Below, one piece after another: positions 8,554 to 18,500 of a stretch of DNA of 64,000 nt; the stretch's first letter is position 1, and each line of letters begins with the position of its first letter. Below the pieces are notes generated by a model. It did not search any database. It was not told the DNA's origin and worked only from the letters and a program-made list of their open reading frames with translations. Source of the stretch: Agrobacterium tumefaciens. GTDB taxonomy: Bacteria; Pseudomonadota; Alphaproteobacteria; Rhizobiales; Rhizobiaceae. Location of the stretch: NCBI GenBank assembly GCA_017744915.1, contig JAGIAH010000002.1:1-64000 (forward strand), written 5' to 3'. The translations under genes were made by a program, and so were the position numbers.

Positions 8554-9689
8554 GGAAGTTCCTCTATCGACAGCGACCGCTTCTCTACATCAACCGTGAT
8601 CCGGCCGCGACGGTTTTCTCCAAGAAATCTGAAAGCATTGTTTCCCTGGAGGATAGCTTCTTCCCAAAGCCATAGAGGTGAAGAGTGAACCTCGTATCCT
8701 CGAACAAACTGCCTCACGTTTTTCAGAAGAGTTAGACTAAGATCGCCGGGTTCCTGGTCTGCGAAGAATTTGAATTCCTTGGCGACCCCAAAGATATAGG
8801 TGGCAATGCCCTCTTCAATGAGTACAGCTCGAGCGCCATCCTCGCCCTCATCAACTCGCCCAACACTCTTTCGTTTTCGCTTGAGAAGTGCGCGGGTCAC
8901 GGGGGACCAACCAAGAACGGCTGCGTAAGCGTAGTGAAAAACATCGTGGAACCGGTAGTCATCCGGCTTCATGATGTTATCGGTCAAGCGATCCCCGATG
9001 AAGAGGCCATTGCAACTTTGGAGAACGTAGCTTTTCCCGTTGCTGCCGACACGTTCGTAGATGTCAATCGTCAAGGAGCGTGGAAGCTGCTCGTCAGCCG
9101 GAAATGAGTTATCGAACAGTGCAGGATATCGGCGCTCCTGCGGCCATCGATCCTCAGTCTTGCTAATATTCGCTCTGGCAGCATCTTCGAGCGAGACTTC
9201 GGCTTCGTTCGCTGCCTGGACAAGATGGCTCAGGACATTAGCCAGTCGCGTCTGGAGAAGGGGCCTATCGCCGTGAGACCCGTCGACGGCGGCCGCGAGC
9301 TCGCCCGTCGCAGCCGCAAGCCGCAGGAGGGTTTTCTCGAATTGTGCACTTGGGGTATTCATTGGTAAAGAGTGTTGCGGCTGTAAAACCATGACTGGAA
9401 GGTCCAGGCCCTGGTCCGCACCCGCCAAGGTCGCTAGCTTGATTTCGGCATGGTCAGCTATAATCGCGAGGTACCAGAGCGTGTCGCCCAGTTCCTCAAG
9501 GACGGTCTGCTCATAGCCGATAATGGCAGCGGTATCGCGTTGCCGTTTCTTAACCTCACTGAGCAGACTGCCAACTTCGCCGACAAGTCCGAGAACCGGC
9601 AGATCGAACCCATTTCCCTTATCGCGGGTACGATCGCTCCTCGATGCTAGGCTTTGATATTCATTTAGGCTCAAAGACCCGACAGCCAT
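8550..9689 (-). CDS. MazG-like nucleotide pyrophosphohydrolase with extra C-terminal domain
   Basis: A 379-aa protein. I prefer the ATG at 9689 (AGGGAG eight bases upstream) over a GTG at 9698. The N-terminal part (about residues 5-85) resembles the all-alpha MazG/NTP-pyrophosphohydrolase fold: GLVGEVGSLLSEVKK (E-x-x-E type metal site), then VLEELGDTLWYLAIIADH (E-x-x-D). The central and C-terminal 200 residues (RFHDVFHYAYAAVLGW, IEEGIATYIFGVAKEF, LWLWEEAI) resemble a domain often seen fused to MazG in conflict operons; I cannot name its activity. Members cleave NTPs or dNTPs to monophosphates, so it could prune the nucleotide pool. It sits between Nmad2 and UDG-like genes in one operon. Confidence 0.7.
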   Translation of the reverse strand: MAVGSLSLNEYQSLASRSDRTRDKGNGFDLPVLGLVGEVGSLLSEVKKRQRDTAAIIGYEQTVLEELGDTLWYLAIIADHAEIKLATLAGADQGLDLPVMVLQPQHSLPMNTPSAQFEKTLLRLAAATGELAAAVDGSHGDRPLLQTRLANVLSHLVQAANEAEVSLEDAARANISKTEDRWPQERRYPALFDNSFPADEQLPRSLTIDIYERVGSNGKSYVLQSCNGLFIGDRLTDNIMKPDDYRFHDVFHYAYAAVLGWSPVTRALLKRKRKSVGRVDEGEDGARAVLIEEGIATYIFGVAKEFKFFADQEPGDLSLTLLKNVRQFVRGYEVHSSPLWLWEEAILQGNNAFRFLGENRRGRITVDVEKRSLSIEELP

Positions 9690-9701
9690 CGCTTGCACTC
9701 C

Positions 9702-10322
9702 CTATCGCAAAGTCGACCATTCGAACGGCGATCCCCGCAGCCCCATTGGACCGATCGAACCTAGCCAGCCTATAAGTCGTGTCTCCATGGCGGCGTCTTC
9801 GAACTTGGATCGCCCTATTCCGTCCTTGCAGATGTGCCTACCTTTACTGTCTAGTAAATCGTCTGGAAATGTCGGGCCTTCGCCACCGAAGTAGATAAAG
9901 TGGTTGCTCACAAGGACGCGGTCGACCTGTGTATCATTGGCAACATGTCGTGGGTTTGGGAGGCCTTCTGAGTTGCTGTGAAAGGAATCGCGCTGAGACC
10001 ATCCATCGGTCCCTGTAACCGTAAAGTAGATATTATCTCCCGCACTTTGCTTTCGGCTGCCGTTGCGGATCGGCTTTTTTCGTTGAAAACGTGCGTCGGC
10101 GTCGTATTCCTGGAAAGTAAGGGTCTCTGTGACTCTCATAGCGTGGACCATGTGGCCACCACGGCGGACAGCGCGATCCGCACTTCCGCAGCCAACAACC
10201 CAGTCCCCAATCTTGGCGTGCTTTCGTATCAGCGGCTTGCATGTTGCAAGCGTACAAAAACCGTAGAAAGGATTTGGAGCGAAACCACTGTCATATCGGA
10301 CGATGTAGGAATAGATGCTCAT
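9702..10322 (-). CDS. Nmad2-family putative nucleotide-modification protein (copy 1)
   Basis: A 206-aa protein. The start at 10322 overlaps the upstream TIR stop as TAATG, and the N-terminus then aligns exactly with copy 2 at 12064 (MSIYSYIVRYDSGFAPNPF against MAVYMYVVARDFGFAPNPF). Shared family blocks are FAPNPFYGFCTLATCKP, GDWVVGCGS, GDNIYF and RVLVSNHFIYFG. This is the Nmad2 pattern, a domain predicted by comparative genomics to take part in base modification; its chemistry is not established as far as I know. It is translationally coupled to a TIR gene, as is copy 2, so the TIR-Nmad2 pair seems to be a functional unit. Confidence 0.72.
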   Translation of the reverse strand: MSIYSYIVRYDSGFAPNPFYGFCTLATCKPLIRKHAKIGDWVVGCGSADRAVRRGGHMVHAMRVTETLTFQEYDADARFQRKKPIRNGSRKQSAGDNIYFTVTGTDGWSQRDSFHSNSEGLPNPRHVANDTQVDRVLVSNHFIYFGGEGPTFPDDLLDSKGRHICKDGIGRSKFEDAAMETRLIGWLGSIGPMGLRGSPFEWSTLR

Positions 10323-10804
10323 TATTTCACACCGCACGGATGTCTTTTGATCGGAAGAATTGGAGCGGCGTTGCCGTTCGGAAGTTCAGTTTTGTCCTGA
10401 TCCTCTACAATGGCCTCAACTATGGAATTTCCGTGCCATCCCACCATCGCGTCGTGATATTCCTTGAGAGCATCCGGCAACTCGCAGCCTAGCTCTCCTT
10501 CCCCCCAAACGCCGACAATTCGCTTGCCTTGCTTGGCCGCGTACTCGATCTCCCAATTCACCCATTCGCTGTGGCGGGTATCCGCGGTCACGTACACTAC
10601 CAACGTGCTCGCCCACTGAATCTGCGGCGCCAAGATCGAGCTTTTGATGTACTCGGGATTATTGGCGTTGTTCGGATTGCTTGAGTTTATCGAGGAATCG
10701 CGGATCGCTAGACCGTGATCACTCAGAATTTTCTTGAGCTTTTCCAGGCCGTGGTCGTCTTCATGAATATGGCTGATGAAAACATTCTTTATGATTTCCG
10801 TCAT
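10322..10804 (-). CDS. ThsB-like TIR protein (copy 1 of TIR-Nmad2 pair)
   Basis: A 160-aa stand-alone TIR protein of the MTH538/ThsB-like type. The fold starts at once (NVFISHIHEDDHGLEKLK), continues with WASTLVVYVTADTRHSEW and has WVNWEIEYAAKQGKRIVGV with Glu85 at the catalytic position. The ATG at 10804 has a GAGGT sequence nine bases upstream. ThsB-type TIRs make cyclic ADP-ribose-like signals from NAD+ upon phage infection. The closest relative in the window is the protein at 11572-12060, also followed directly by an Nmad2 gene. It is the first gene after the thymidylate-kinase-like gene (91-base gap), on the same strand. Confidence 0.78.
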   Translation of the reverse strand: MTEIIKNVFISHIHEDDHGLEKLKKILSDHGLAIRDSSINSSNPNNANNPEYIKSSILAPQIQWASTLVVYVTADTRHSEWVNWEIEYAAKQGKRIVGVWGEGELGCELPDALKEYHDAMVGWHGNSIVEAIVEDQDKTELPNGNAAPILPIKRHPCGVK

Positions 10805-10895
10805 TTTTCACAACCTCGGGGGAAAAAAGCTTCTATAATTCCATCGATTTTGCCCGAGCACCGGGAGCTTTAGTCTCAGTGTTTTCAGGCATTAG

Positions 10896-11501
10896 CTACT
10901 CGACCGATATGCGAGCAATTTTTGCTTCGATCTGGTCGACCGCTTCTGCTACGGAGGTGATATTCCTTACCGTATGCACGGGATATTTCTGGGTTTCCCT
11001 CGTTGCAAGTTGAGCATAGTTCGTACGAAGTTGTTGCCAGTACGTAAGGTCCTCCCTCCGATTGATTGGGCTGTCCCGATCGATCAGAAAAGCTGCCCTT
11101 GGCAAGAGAGGTCCCCAGACAGTTTCTTCGGCCGCAACAAGTTCGCTCAGCGCCTCACATTGACCGCCGCCCACTGTTCCGTAAACCAGCGTGGACCACC
11201 AAAAGCGGTCAAGTACGACATTTTTTCCTTCCGCAATCCAAGGCTTGATCCGGGTCTCGATGACGTCGATATGAGCGGCGACATGGAGGGCTTGTCGCGC
11301 AAGTTCCGACATGGTCAGGATACCGAATTCTTCTGGATGGTGATGGATACGATAGATGGCCTGGCCGAGTGTTCCCTCGTCACATCCCGGAAAGCTCAAG
11401 AACTCAAAAGACTTGCCGGTCAGTCGTCTTTTCAGGTCTCGGACAATGGTTGTCTTGCCGACGCCGTCCGGTCCTTCGAATATAAACAACTTTCCGGCCA
11501 T
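10896..11501 (-). CDS. Thymidylate-kinase-like P-loop dNMP kinase
   Basis: A 201-aa protein. The ATG at 11501 places the P-loop (FIFEGPDGVGKTT) near the N-terminus as in Tmk proteins, and has a GGGGGG run just upstream; an earlier ATG at 11555 is less likely. Further Tmk-like features are the FPG motif, the VVLDRFWWST segment (DR-Y-like) and a lid-like region AFLIDRDSPINRRED. The match is clear but divergent, with FWWST replacing the usual RY-x-x-S, so the substrate may not be dTMP. It lies between two TIR-Nmad2 modules and only 70 bases from the divergent TIR gene, and probably belongs to the locus, perhaps acting on modified deoxynucleotides. This last point is inference. Confidence 0.7.
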   Translation of the reverse strand: MAGKLFIFEGPDGVGKTTIVRDLKRRLTGKSFEFLSFPGCDEGTLGQAIYRIHHHPEEFGILTMSELARQALHVAAHIDVIETRIKPWIAEGKNVVLDRFWWSTLVYGTVGGGQCEALSELVAAEETVWGPLLPRAAFLIDRDSPINRREDLTYWQQLRTNYAQLATRETQKYPVHTVRNITSVAEAVDQIEAKIARISVE

Positions 11502-11571
11502 AAGTCCCCCCGAACCATCGCGCTCTAATTCAACCCATGGTATTAGATTCGTCAAGTAATCGGAGGTGCAA

Positions 11572-12060
11572 ATGGCAAGTAGGAGACACGTTTTTATCAG
11601 TCATCATCACGCAGATGATGAGCACGTCACAAAGCTAACTGACTCGCTCAGCCGGAAAGGCTACGAGATCCGGAATAGTTCCATCCGGGCTAAGCCTGCC
11701 AACAAGGAACGATTAGCCAAAGGGCTCGTCAGCGACAATGCAATTAAGCGTTTGCTACGGATCAAGATGGCTTGGGCGTCGACCGTAATCGTTCTCATTG
11801 GCAAAGACACGCATGCTCGTCCTTGGGTCAATTGGGAAATCAAGAAGGCACATGAGCTCGGAAAGCGAATAGTCGGGGTTTTTACCCGAGGAGGTACCAA
11901 AGCTGACATTCCACCCGCCTTCGAAGATTATGGAAGCACCCTCGTGAATTGGAACCCGGACGCAGTTATTGATGCAGTCGAAGGCAGCGACAACGATTTC
12001 CAAAATACAGACGGTTCTTCCCGGCCTCCCGTCCACGTTCCTTCTACCTCGCGATGCTAA
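11572..12060 (+). CDS. ThsB-like TIR protein (copy 2 of TIR-Nmad2 pair)
   Basis: A 162-aa stand-alone TIR protein. The ATG at 11572 follows GGAGG by five bases. Core strands are HVFISHHHADDEHVTKL and WASTVIVLIGKDTHARPW, with the catalytic position Glu89 in WVNWEIKKAHELGKRIVGV. The protein is clearly paralogous to 10322-10804, including the RNSSI/RDSSI segment after the second strand and the WVNWEI block. It is followed after three bases by an Nmad2 gene, mirroring the minus-strand pair. The 70-base gap to the divergent kinase gene must hold the promoters for both directions; I see no clear operator in it. Confidence 0.78.
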   Translation: MASRRHVFISHHHADDEHVTKLTDSLSRKGYEIRNSSIRAKPANKERLAKGLVSDNAIKRLLRIKMAWASTVIVLIGKDTHARPWVNWEIKKAHELGKRIVGVFTRGGTKADIPPAFEDYGSTLVNWNPDAVIDAVEGSDNDFQNTDGSSRPPVHVPSTSRC

Positions 12061-12063
12061 TAA

Positions 12064-12705
12064 ATGGCAGTCTACATGTACGTTGTCGCACGGGACTTTG
12101 GTTTTGCCCCGAATCCGTTCCACGGGGTTTGTACACTGGCTACATGCAAGCCAGTGGTGCGGCGGATGGCTCAAGAGGGTGATTGGGTTATAGGAATGGG
12201 CGGTACCAAGTTGGGGGCGGTGGGCCGCTGCATCTTTGCGATGCACGTTTCTGAGGCGCTGTCGTTTGACGAGTATTGGTTGGATACCAGATTCAAGGAC
12301 AAGCGGCCTGTTAGAAACGGCAGCCGGACGATGATGCTTGGTGACAATATTTATCACCAAGAGAATGGCAGTTGGCAGCAGCTTGATTCGCACCATAGCC
12401 GCCCGGACGGCTCTCCCGACATCCACAACATCAAGACTGACACGGGGACAGACCGCGTATTGATCTCGAACCACTTCTTTTACTTTGGCAAGCAGGCGCC
12501 CGAAGTTCCCAAAAGAATTCTCGAAGATATTGGTTACACGAATCTCCGGGGACATCGCGTGTTCATGGAGGATGAATGCTTGGATTTGCTGAACTGGTTG
12601 ATGACGACACAGGCTTCAAACTTGAATCGCGTTGTCGACGACCCGTTCCAGTTCCATCAGAGCGCTGCCCGCTATTCAGGCGGCGATGACAAGATTTTGG
12701 ACTGA
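12064..12705 (+). CDS. Nmad2-family putative nucleotide-modification protein (copy 2)
   Basis: A 213-aa protein starting three bases after the TIR stop. It shares with copy 1 the blocks FAPNPFHGVCTLATCKP, GDWVIGMGG, KRPVRNGSR, GDNIYH and DRVLISNHFFYFG. The two copies differ enough that they are old paralogues or independent acquisitions, not a recent duplication. The family is predicted to act in nucleotide or base modification, but its reaction is unknown. The fixed TIR-then-Nmad2 order in both copies suggests that Nmad2 supplies recognition or substrate specificity to the TIR enzyme; this is inference. The patatin gene starts 60 bases downstream on the same strand. Confidence 0.72.
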   Translation: MAVYMYVVARDFGFAPNPFHGVCTLATCKPVVRRMAQEGDWVIGMGGTKLGAVGRCIFAMHVSEALSFDEYWLDTRFKDKRPVRNGSRTMMLGDNIYHQENGSWQQLDSHHSRPDGSPDIHNIKTDTGTDRVLISNHFFYFGKQAPEVPKRILEDIGYTNLRGHRVFMEDECLDLLNWLMTTQASNLNRVVDDPFQFHQSAARYSGGDDKILD

Positions 12706-12765
12706 CGGTCCGAAGCGGCTTACGACGCTTGCAGGACCGATCACGAGCGGGAAAGAACTGTTAGT

Positions 12766-15402
12766 ATGACTGAAGGCGATCAGGAGCCCGTTACGAAGAG
12801 TACGTTTCACTCGGAACTCTCGAAACTTTCGAGCGCACAGGTTTTTGGCAACGAATTCCTAGCGGTGTACGGCAACATGGATTGGATTGAAGACAAGCCA
12901 AACCGTGCTGCCGCGCATAAATTTCGAACGACACTAATCTCCAGGATTGCAACGGCTCGACTTCCTTATGGAAGCGGTACTGAGAAACGTGCACTTGAGA
13001 GCGTCGTCGAACTTTTCAAGAATGCCCGCGAAATCACCGCCGAGAATGTTGGTTGCGGAACTTTCGAAATCTTAGTTTGGCACGCCCTGAATTCGGTTGT
13101 CAGGCCCTTCACCGCAAAATGGCACCCTCTTAGCAATGCTGGAGCGCTTGAAGCCCTCGATGCTACTGATGATTTTCGCGCCGAGTTGTATGATCTGCAA
13201 ATTGGTCTTCGAGAATTGGAGCGTGCCCTAGCTCGTCTGCAGGGCGCGGATGCCACCTCCTATGATCCTTCGCTCGCGATGGCGCTGGGCAACGGCGAAG
13301 AACGCTCGCCGATGGCAAAGTGGCGACCCGCTGGAAATATTGCTGATTTTAAGGCGACAGAGGAGGAGGCGGTTATCAGCCGTCGGCGCAGCTATGTCGT
13401 CGAGACTGAGCAAGACAGTGCAGCCGGCCTCGCGCTTTCCGGAGGGGGGATCAGGAGTGCCACCTTCTCGCTCGGTGTCTTAGCGGCCCTCGCTAGGAGA
13501 AATCTATTGCCTCAGTTCGATTACCTATCAACGGTGTCAGGCGGGGGATATACCGGCTGCTTTCTCGCTTCCCTTCTGGGTAAGAAAAACCTGCCGGAGG
13601 ATATGGGGCTGGAGAGCGAACAACAGCCATTCAAGCGAAACGAGCAAGAATCTGACCTTTTGATGGGCGTGCGCCAACGCGCCAGTTTTCTCTCGGCGGG
13701 ATTTGTCGAGCGACTGCTTCTGGTCATGCGTTCGACATATGGAGTTTTCGTAAATGTCCTGCTGCTCTTTGGCATGATAGCTTTCTTTGCCGCGGGCGAA
13801 CGCAGCGTCAAAAGCCTCGTCGATTACTACGCAATTCCGTCCTGGGTCGCGTGGATTTGCCCAGTCTTTGCGTTAGCCATTCTAGCTTTTGTGGCACGCA
13901 CACAAAAGTTGGGGCTCGAGGAGTTGAACGGAATTCACGGTGCTCTGGGTGCAGTTTTTTGCCTCCCGCTGGTGTGGAAAACGCTGCAAACCTTTCATAG
14001 CACGATATTCTGGCTTGCCGGCGATGGCTCCACCGGCCAACCATTGGATGGTCTCTCTGCCGCTATATTGGTTGCCGCGATTCTGATTGCCATACTAGGC
14101 GCCATTTCCGCAGTGTACGCGAAGATGAGGTCGGCTGCAGTCATTGGGATCGCCATTGTGTTTCTTTTGTTCGTTGAACACTCATTTTATGTTGTGTTTA
14201 GCGACCCAGAACCTTTTCACACGGCGATTACGCTTGCCGTTATTGCTGCCAGCCTCCTCCTGCTTTGGTTATGGGTCGATGTCAATGAGACTTCACTCCA
14301 TCGGTATTACCGATCTAAGCTCGCGACGGCTTTTATTCATGTTGCGGTCGGGAACGGACCACCAAAGGTGAGTGAAATAGAATGCAGCAAGACATTGTAT
14401 CCCATTATCAATTGCGCTCTCAATGCTCCCGGGTCAAAACAGCCAAAAATGCGGGGCCGTCTTGCTGACGTCTTTTCCTTCACCCCGCACATGACTGGGA
14501 GTAATCTGCTCGGTTATAGTAAGACTTCCGCTTGGGAAGTCTGCAACCCCTTGCTGGACCTGGCATCGGCGATGGCTTTGTCTGGCGCGGCTGTTTCACC
14601 ACAAATGGGACTGCGAACGACAAGACGCAGCAGTTTCTGGTTAACCTTGTTCAATGCTCGCCTGAACGCTTGGTTGAGAGATCCACAAAAGGTTGCGCCG
14701 AAAGCTATTCCGCCAACCGACTCTTTTTTTGTAAGAAATGGGCCTGGCCTTGGTTATCTAGTGCACGAGTTCTGGGGAAACGCTGATGAAAGTCTGCCCT
14801 ATTCGAACATTTCGGATGGCGGTCATATCGAAAATCTTGGTGTCTACGAACTCCTCAGACGTCGCTGCCGCTACATCGTTGCGGTGGACGGTGAGGCCGA
14901 TCCCAAAATGACCTTCCATGCGCTGACAAACCTTCAGCGCTTGGCATATATCGATATGGGTATTCAGATTGATGTGGACCTGGATGAGCTACGCCTCCAA
15001 GACTCCGGCTTTAGCCGGTCGCACTTTCGCTTTTGTCGAATTCGTTATCCGACCGGCAATAACGAAAATCCGTGGGAGATCGGACATCTTCTCTATGTGA
15101 AACTATCTCTCACGGGAAATGAAGGCGAATTTCTCAAGAGGTACCGTCTTGATGAACCGATGTTCCCTCACCATTCGACAGCGGATCAATTCTTCTCTGA
15201 GACCCAGTTCGAAGCATACCGCGCTCTTGGTGAGCACGTTGGCGATAAGCTTTTCATGAAAGCGATCATTGGGGAGCTTGCGAAGAAGCGATCAATAAAG
15301 CTGGACAAGTGGATGAACCAATACGCCGAGAATTTTCCAATGAGGTCTTCGGTGGATCAGCCTTGGGAGCGAGATGAACAACACAGTCGCGGTAAACAGT
15401 GA
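12766..15402 (+). CDS. Patatin-like phospholipase with integral membrane region
   Basis: An 878-aa protein. Residues 1-215 form a long N-terminal region of unknown fold. A patatin core begins near residue 222 with the oxyanion-hole motif LALSGGGIRSATFSLGVL and the nucleophile-region motif LSTVSGGGYTGCF (Ser near 257). Four or more hydrophobic segments follow between about residues 325 and 510 (for example MIAFFAAG and AVIGIAIVFLLFVEHSFYVV). The catalytic Asp motif NISDGGHIENLG lies near residue 682, so the core is split by the membrane insert. Patatin phospholipases act as membrane-degrading effectors in several anti-phage systems. Its place among TIR genes suggests that role here, but a housekeeping lipase cannot be excluded. 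Confidence 0.75.
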   Translation: MTEGDQEPVTKSTFHSELSKLSSAQVFGNEFLAVYGNMDWIEDKPNRAAAHKFRTTLISRIATARLPYGSGTEKRALESVVELFKNAREITAENVGCGTFEILVWHALNSVVRPFTAKWHPLSNAGALEALDATDDFRAELYDLQIGLRELERALARLQGADATSYDPSLAMALGNGEERSPMAKWRPAGNIADFKATEEEAVISRRRSYVVETEQDSAAGLALSGGGIRSATFSLGVLAALARRNLLPQFDYLSTVSGGGYTGCFLASLLGKKNLPEDMGLESEQQPFKRNEQESDLLMGVRQRASFLSAGFVERLLLVMRSTYGVFVNVLLLFGMIAFFAAGERSVKSLVDYYAIPSWVAWICPVFALAILAFVARTQKLGLEELNGIHGALGAVFCLPLVWKTLQTFHSTIFWLAGDGSTGQPLDGLSAAILVAAILIAILGAISAVYAKMRSAAVIGIAIVFLLFVEHSFYVVFSDPEPFHTAITLAVIAASLLLLWLWVDVNETSLHRYYRSKLATAFIHVAVGNGPPKVSEIECSKTLYPIINCALNAPGSKQPKMRGRLADVFSFTPHMTGSNLLGYSKTSAWEVCNPLLDLASAMALSGAAVSPQMGLRTTRRSSFWLTLFNARLNAWLRDPQKVAPKAIPPTDSFFVRNGPGLGYLVHEFWGNADESLPYSNISDGGHIENLGVYELLRRRCRYIVAVDGEADPKMTFHALTNLQRLAYIDMGIQIDVDLDELRLQDSGFSRSHFRFCRIRYPTGNNENPWEIGHLLYVKLSLTGNEGEFLKRYRLDEPMFPHHSTADQFFSETQFEAYRALGEHVGDKLFMKAIIGELAKKRSIKLDKWMNQYAENFPMRSSVDQPWERDEQHSRGKQ

Positions 15403-15512
15403 GACCCCAGGAATAAACGCGCCCTCGAAGTCGGGTCCGAATTATATGGGTTAAGGCGGCAAGTTGATACGCAGGCAACGTAAATGCAGTTGTGATAATT
15501 AAGGGCGCCCAG

Positions 15513-18500
15513 ATGCCAGATGTCTCTTCGCAGGAAGTGCTTCGTGCCACACTGCCCTCTGAGACGACGGAAGCGGTCGATCATAGGGTGTTTCTTTGCC
15601 ATAACAACAGTGACAAGCCGATCGTTCGAGAAATCGCGGAGCAAATTGAGAGCGAATACGGTCTCGCGAATTTTTTAGACGTTTACAGTATTCCTGCGGG
15701 CGCCACCTTCATGCCGTTCATTGAGTCGGAGTTAAACGTTTGCACATGCTGCGCAATTTTTCTCGGTGGAAATGGTTGGGGTCCCACGCATCTTTGGGAA
15801 GCTGAGCTGGCTGTCGCCCGTTACAAGGCAGATCCAAAATTCAAGCTGATTCCGGTCATGTTGCCCGGCGTTCTAGACAGCGACATTGCCCGGTTAGCGT
15901 CTGGCAGTGTGTTCCGGGCGCTGAACTATGTCGATTTCCGTGGTTCGCGGCTGGAGCCCGACAGTATCAGGAAGTTACACCTTGCTCTGACTGGCCTCAA
16001 TGATGGGCAAATTTCCCGTCGTGGGCTCACCCCCTTCATCCTGCATCGTGACACGAAATTGTGGCATCAGCGGCAGCGCAAGGACAGAAGCCTGCTCTAT
16101 TCCGGAGCTAAACTTCTCGCAGCACAGAAGTTGCTGGAGACAGCTGCTGGTCTCCTTGATGCGGGGGAAGTTGCCGCTTTCGTTCAAGCTGGCTTTGAGG
16201 CACAACGTCGCTTTTGGCGGAACGTCTTCACGGCGTCGTCAATAGCTGCATTAGCGCTCATCATAGCTGGAGGTGTTGCGTTTTACCAATGGCGACTTGC
16301 CGAAAGCAGGCACTTGGTAGCCGTCTCTCGGGGTTTGGCACTGGAAGCAGACTCAGCAAGAGGTGTAACCCAGCAACTCTTGATCGCTGCAAACGCAGTA
16401 AACGTAACTAGTACGGCAACAGCACGCGCGAAGTTGCTGGCAAAGCTAGACCAATGGAGAAACTTAGTCGCTACTTCGCAACTGCGAAATTTTGAGTTTA
16501 CCGCGGCTGAGTATCGAACGGAGACTCGCTCGCTCCTACTCGGAACTTCAGATGGGACAATTGTGGAAGTGCCTTTGAAGTTCAACGATGACAATGCGGC
16601 TTCTGGCGCTGCGTTTCTAGAGGCAAAGCCGTTGCTTCAAACCCGCGGAGAGGGCGAGGTTCGTGCAATGGTCATGGTCTCTGGAGGCTCGGTGCTCATC
16701 GGCTTTCAATCGGGGCGAGTGGAAATGTTAGGTCCTGATGGTCGTCATCGAGAAGTTCGACCCGCACCACACCCTGTATTGACAAATGTAGGAGCGATGA
16801 AAGACCAGGGGGTGCGCTCATTGGCCGTTTCGCCAACTGGTGATCAGATAGCGATGGGCGATGGTCGTGGAGTAATGGAAGTAAGAGATTATCCGTCCTT
16901 CGCGCTCAGCTTCCCGGCAATAGACTTGTCCGACCAACTGCGCGTCAACGCAGTAACCTTTCTTGGAGTGGATAAAATCGTTGCTGGCACCGGTTCAGGC
17001 TACGTGAACGTGTTTGATGCTCGAAGCGGTACGCCCATCGCAAAAATCCCGAAACAAGGATCTGAGGTTTTCAATGTTGCCGATATTGGTGATACCAATC
17101 GGTTCGTCGAGGTTACTGACGAAGGACTGGTGCGGACTATGAAGGTGGACGCCCAGCAGCAAGCCATTTTGTCTGACCCCATGGGCTTCCTTTTTCAGCT
17201 ACCTCCCATGATCGTAAATACGAAGATACAAATGGCAGGAGGGGCAATAGCTGTTGGGTATCCAGACGGCGTAATGGAGGTTAGGGACAATTCTGGGTCT
17301 CCTCTTTTGGATCGAATGCAGCCACATAGCGATCAGGTCGGTGCCTTCGTATTCGTCCCCGGTACCCGTCTTCTCGTATCGGCTGGAAGGGATGGAGTAT
17401 TGGCACTCTGGCGTTTGGACGGACATGGTTCTGGGGCAAGACCCGTATCGCACTTCTCGCACGGGAGTGTTGACACACTTGCTGTAGACAAAAGCGGTAA
17501 GATCTTCGCTGTCAGCAAAGGCGATGATAGTGCCAGTGTGTGGGAATTTGCATCTACAGGATGGGTTCAGCTGCTGGATTTGCTCGATCTCAGAAGAAAG
17601 TTGACAGGCGAGTTAATCGAAATGCCTGATCGGCAGCCCGATGACGAGGGGTTTGTTGACGTTACGAGCCAACCTGTCGAAAACGTCGTTATCGCAGCTG
17701 ATGCACAACTCGCGCTGTGGAGCACCTTTGATGGGATGGTGTTCTCAAGCAAGCTGTCGTCGGAAGCGGTGGCGAAGCAGAATTTAAAAGCGGGTACCCG
17801 AATCGCGGATCTCGCACTCAGCGCAAACGGCCAGTTGGCAGCGGCCCTCCAAGATAGCCGCACAGTAGTGATCTTTGCTCCTGGCTCTTCTATCGAGACT
17901 GCCAAGCGCGAGATCAAGCTGAACTTTGACGCGCGGAGCATCGGTCTAAGTGCCGATGCCGAGAAATTGGCTGTCGGAGGAACGGATGGTGCGGTTCGGC
18001 TTTATGACCTGCAACGGCCCTCTAAAAAGCCGCTAACGAACTCGCTTATCTCCAGCGAGATCGCTTCTGTAACCTTCACGCCAGAGGACAAGTCTCTGGT
18101 AATCCAAGGTGCAACCGCAGGCAAGGACCCGCGGTCGCTCGCAATTGCGGAGACGAGCTTACAAAATGTCCGCTACTTGCCGATGCCTGACGCGATGGCT
18201 GGAGGCCCAACATCAATAGCGATTTCACGCGATGGAAACACACTGGCAGCAGCGGATGTCGGTGGAAATGTACTTCTGTGGGACCTGAAGGAACGAAAGA
18301 GCATCGGTGTCAGTTCACTGGATGGGTCTCAGATATCTGCCTTGGCGTTTAATCTGTCAAACGATGTGGTGGCAACAGTTTCGACAGGGGACAACATTGT
18401 CGAATTCGCTACCGCGCCAAGCGCACTCACAAAACGTGTCTGCGACCTCGCGGGTAGGGACCTCGATGACACGGAATGGTCGGATTTGGAGACAGACTTG

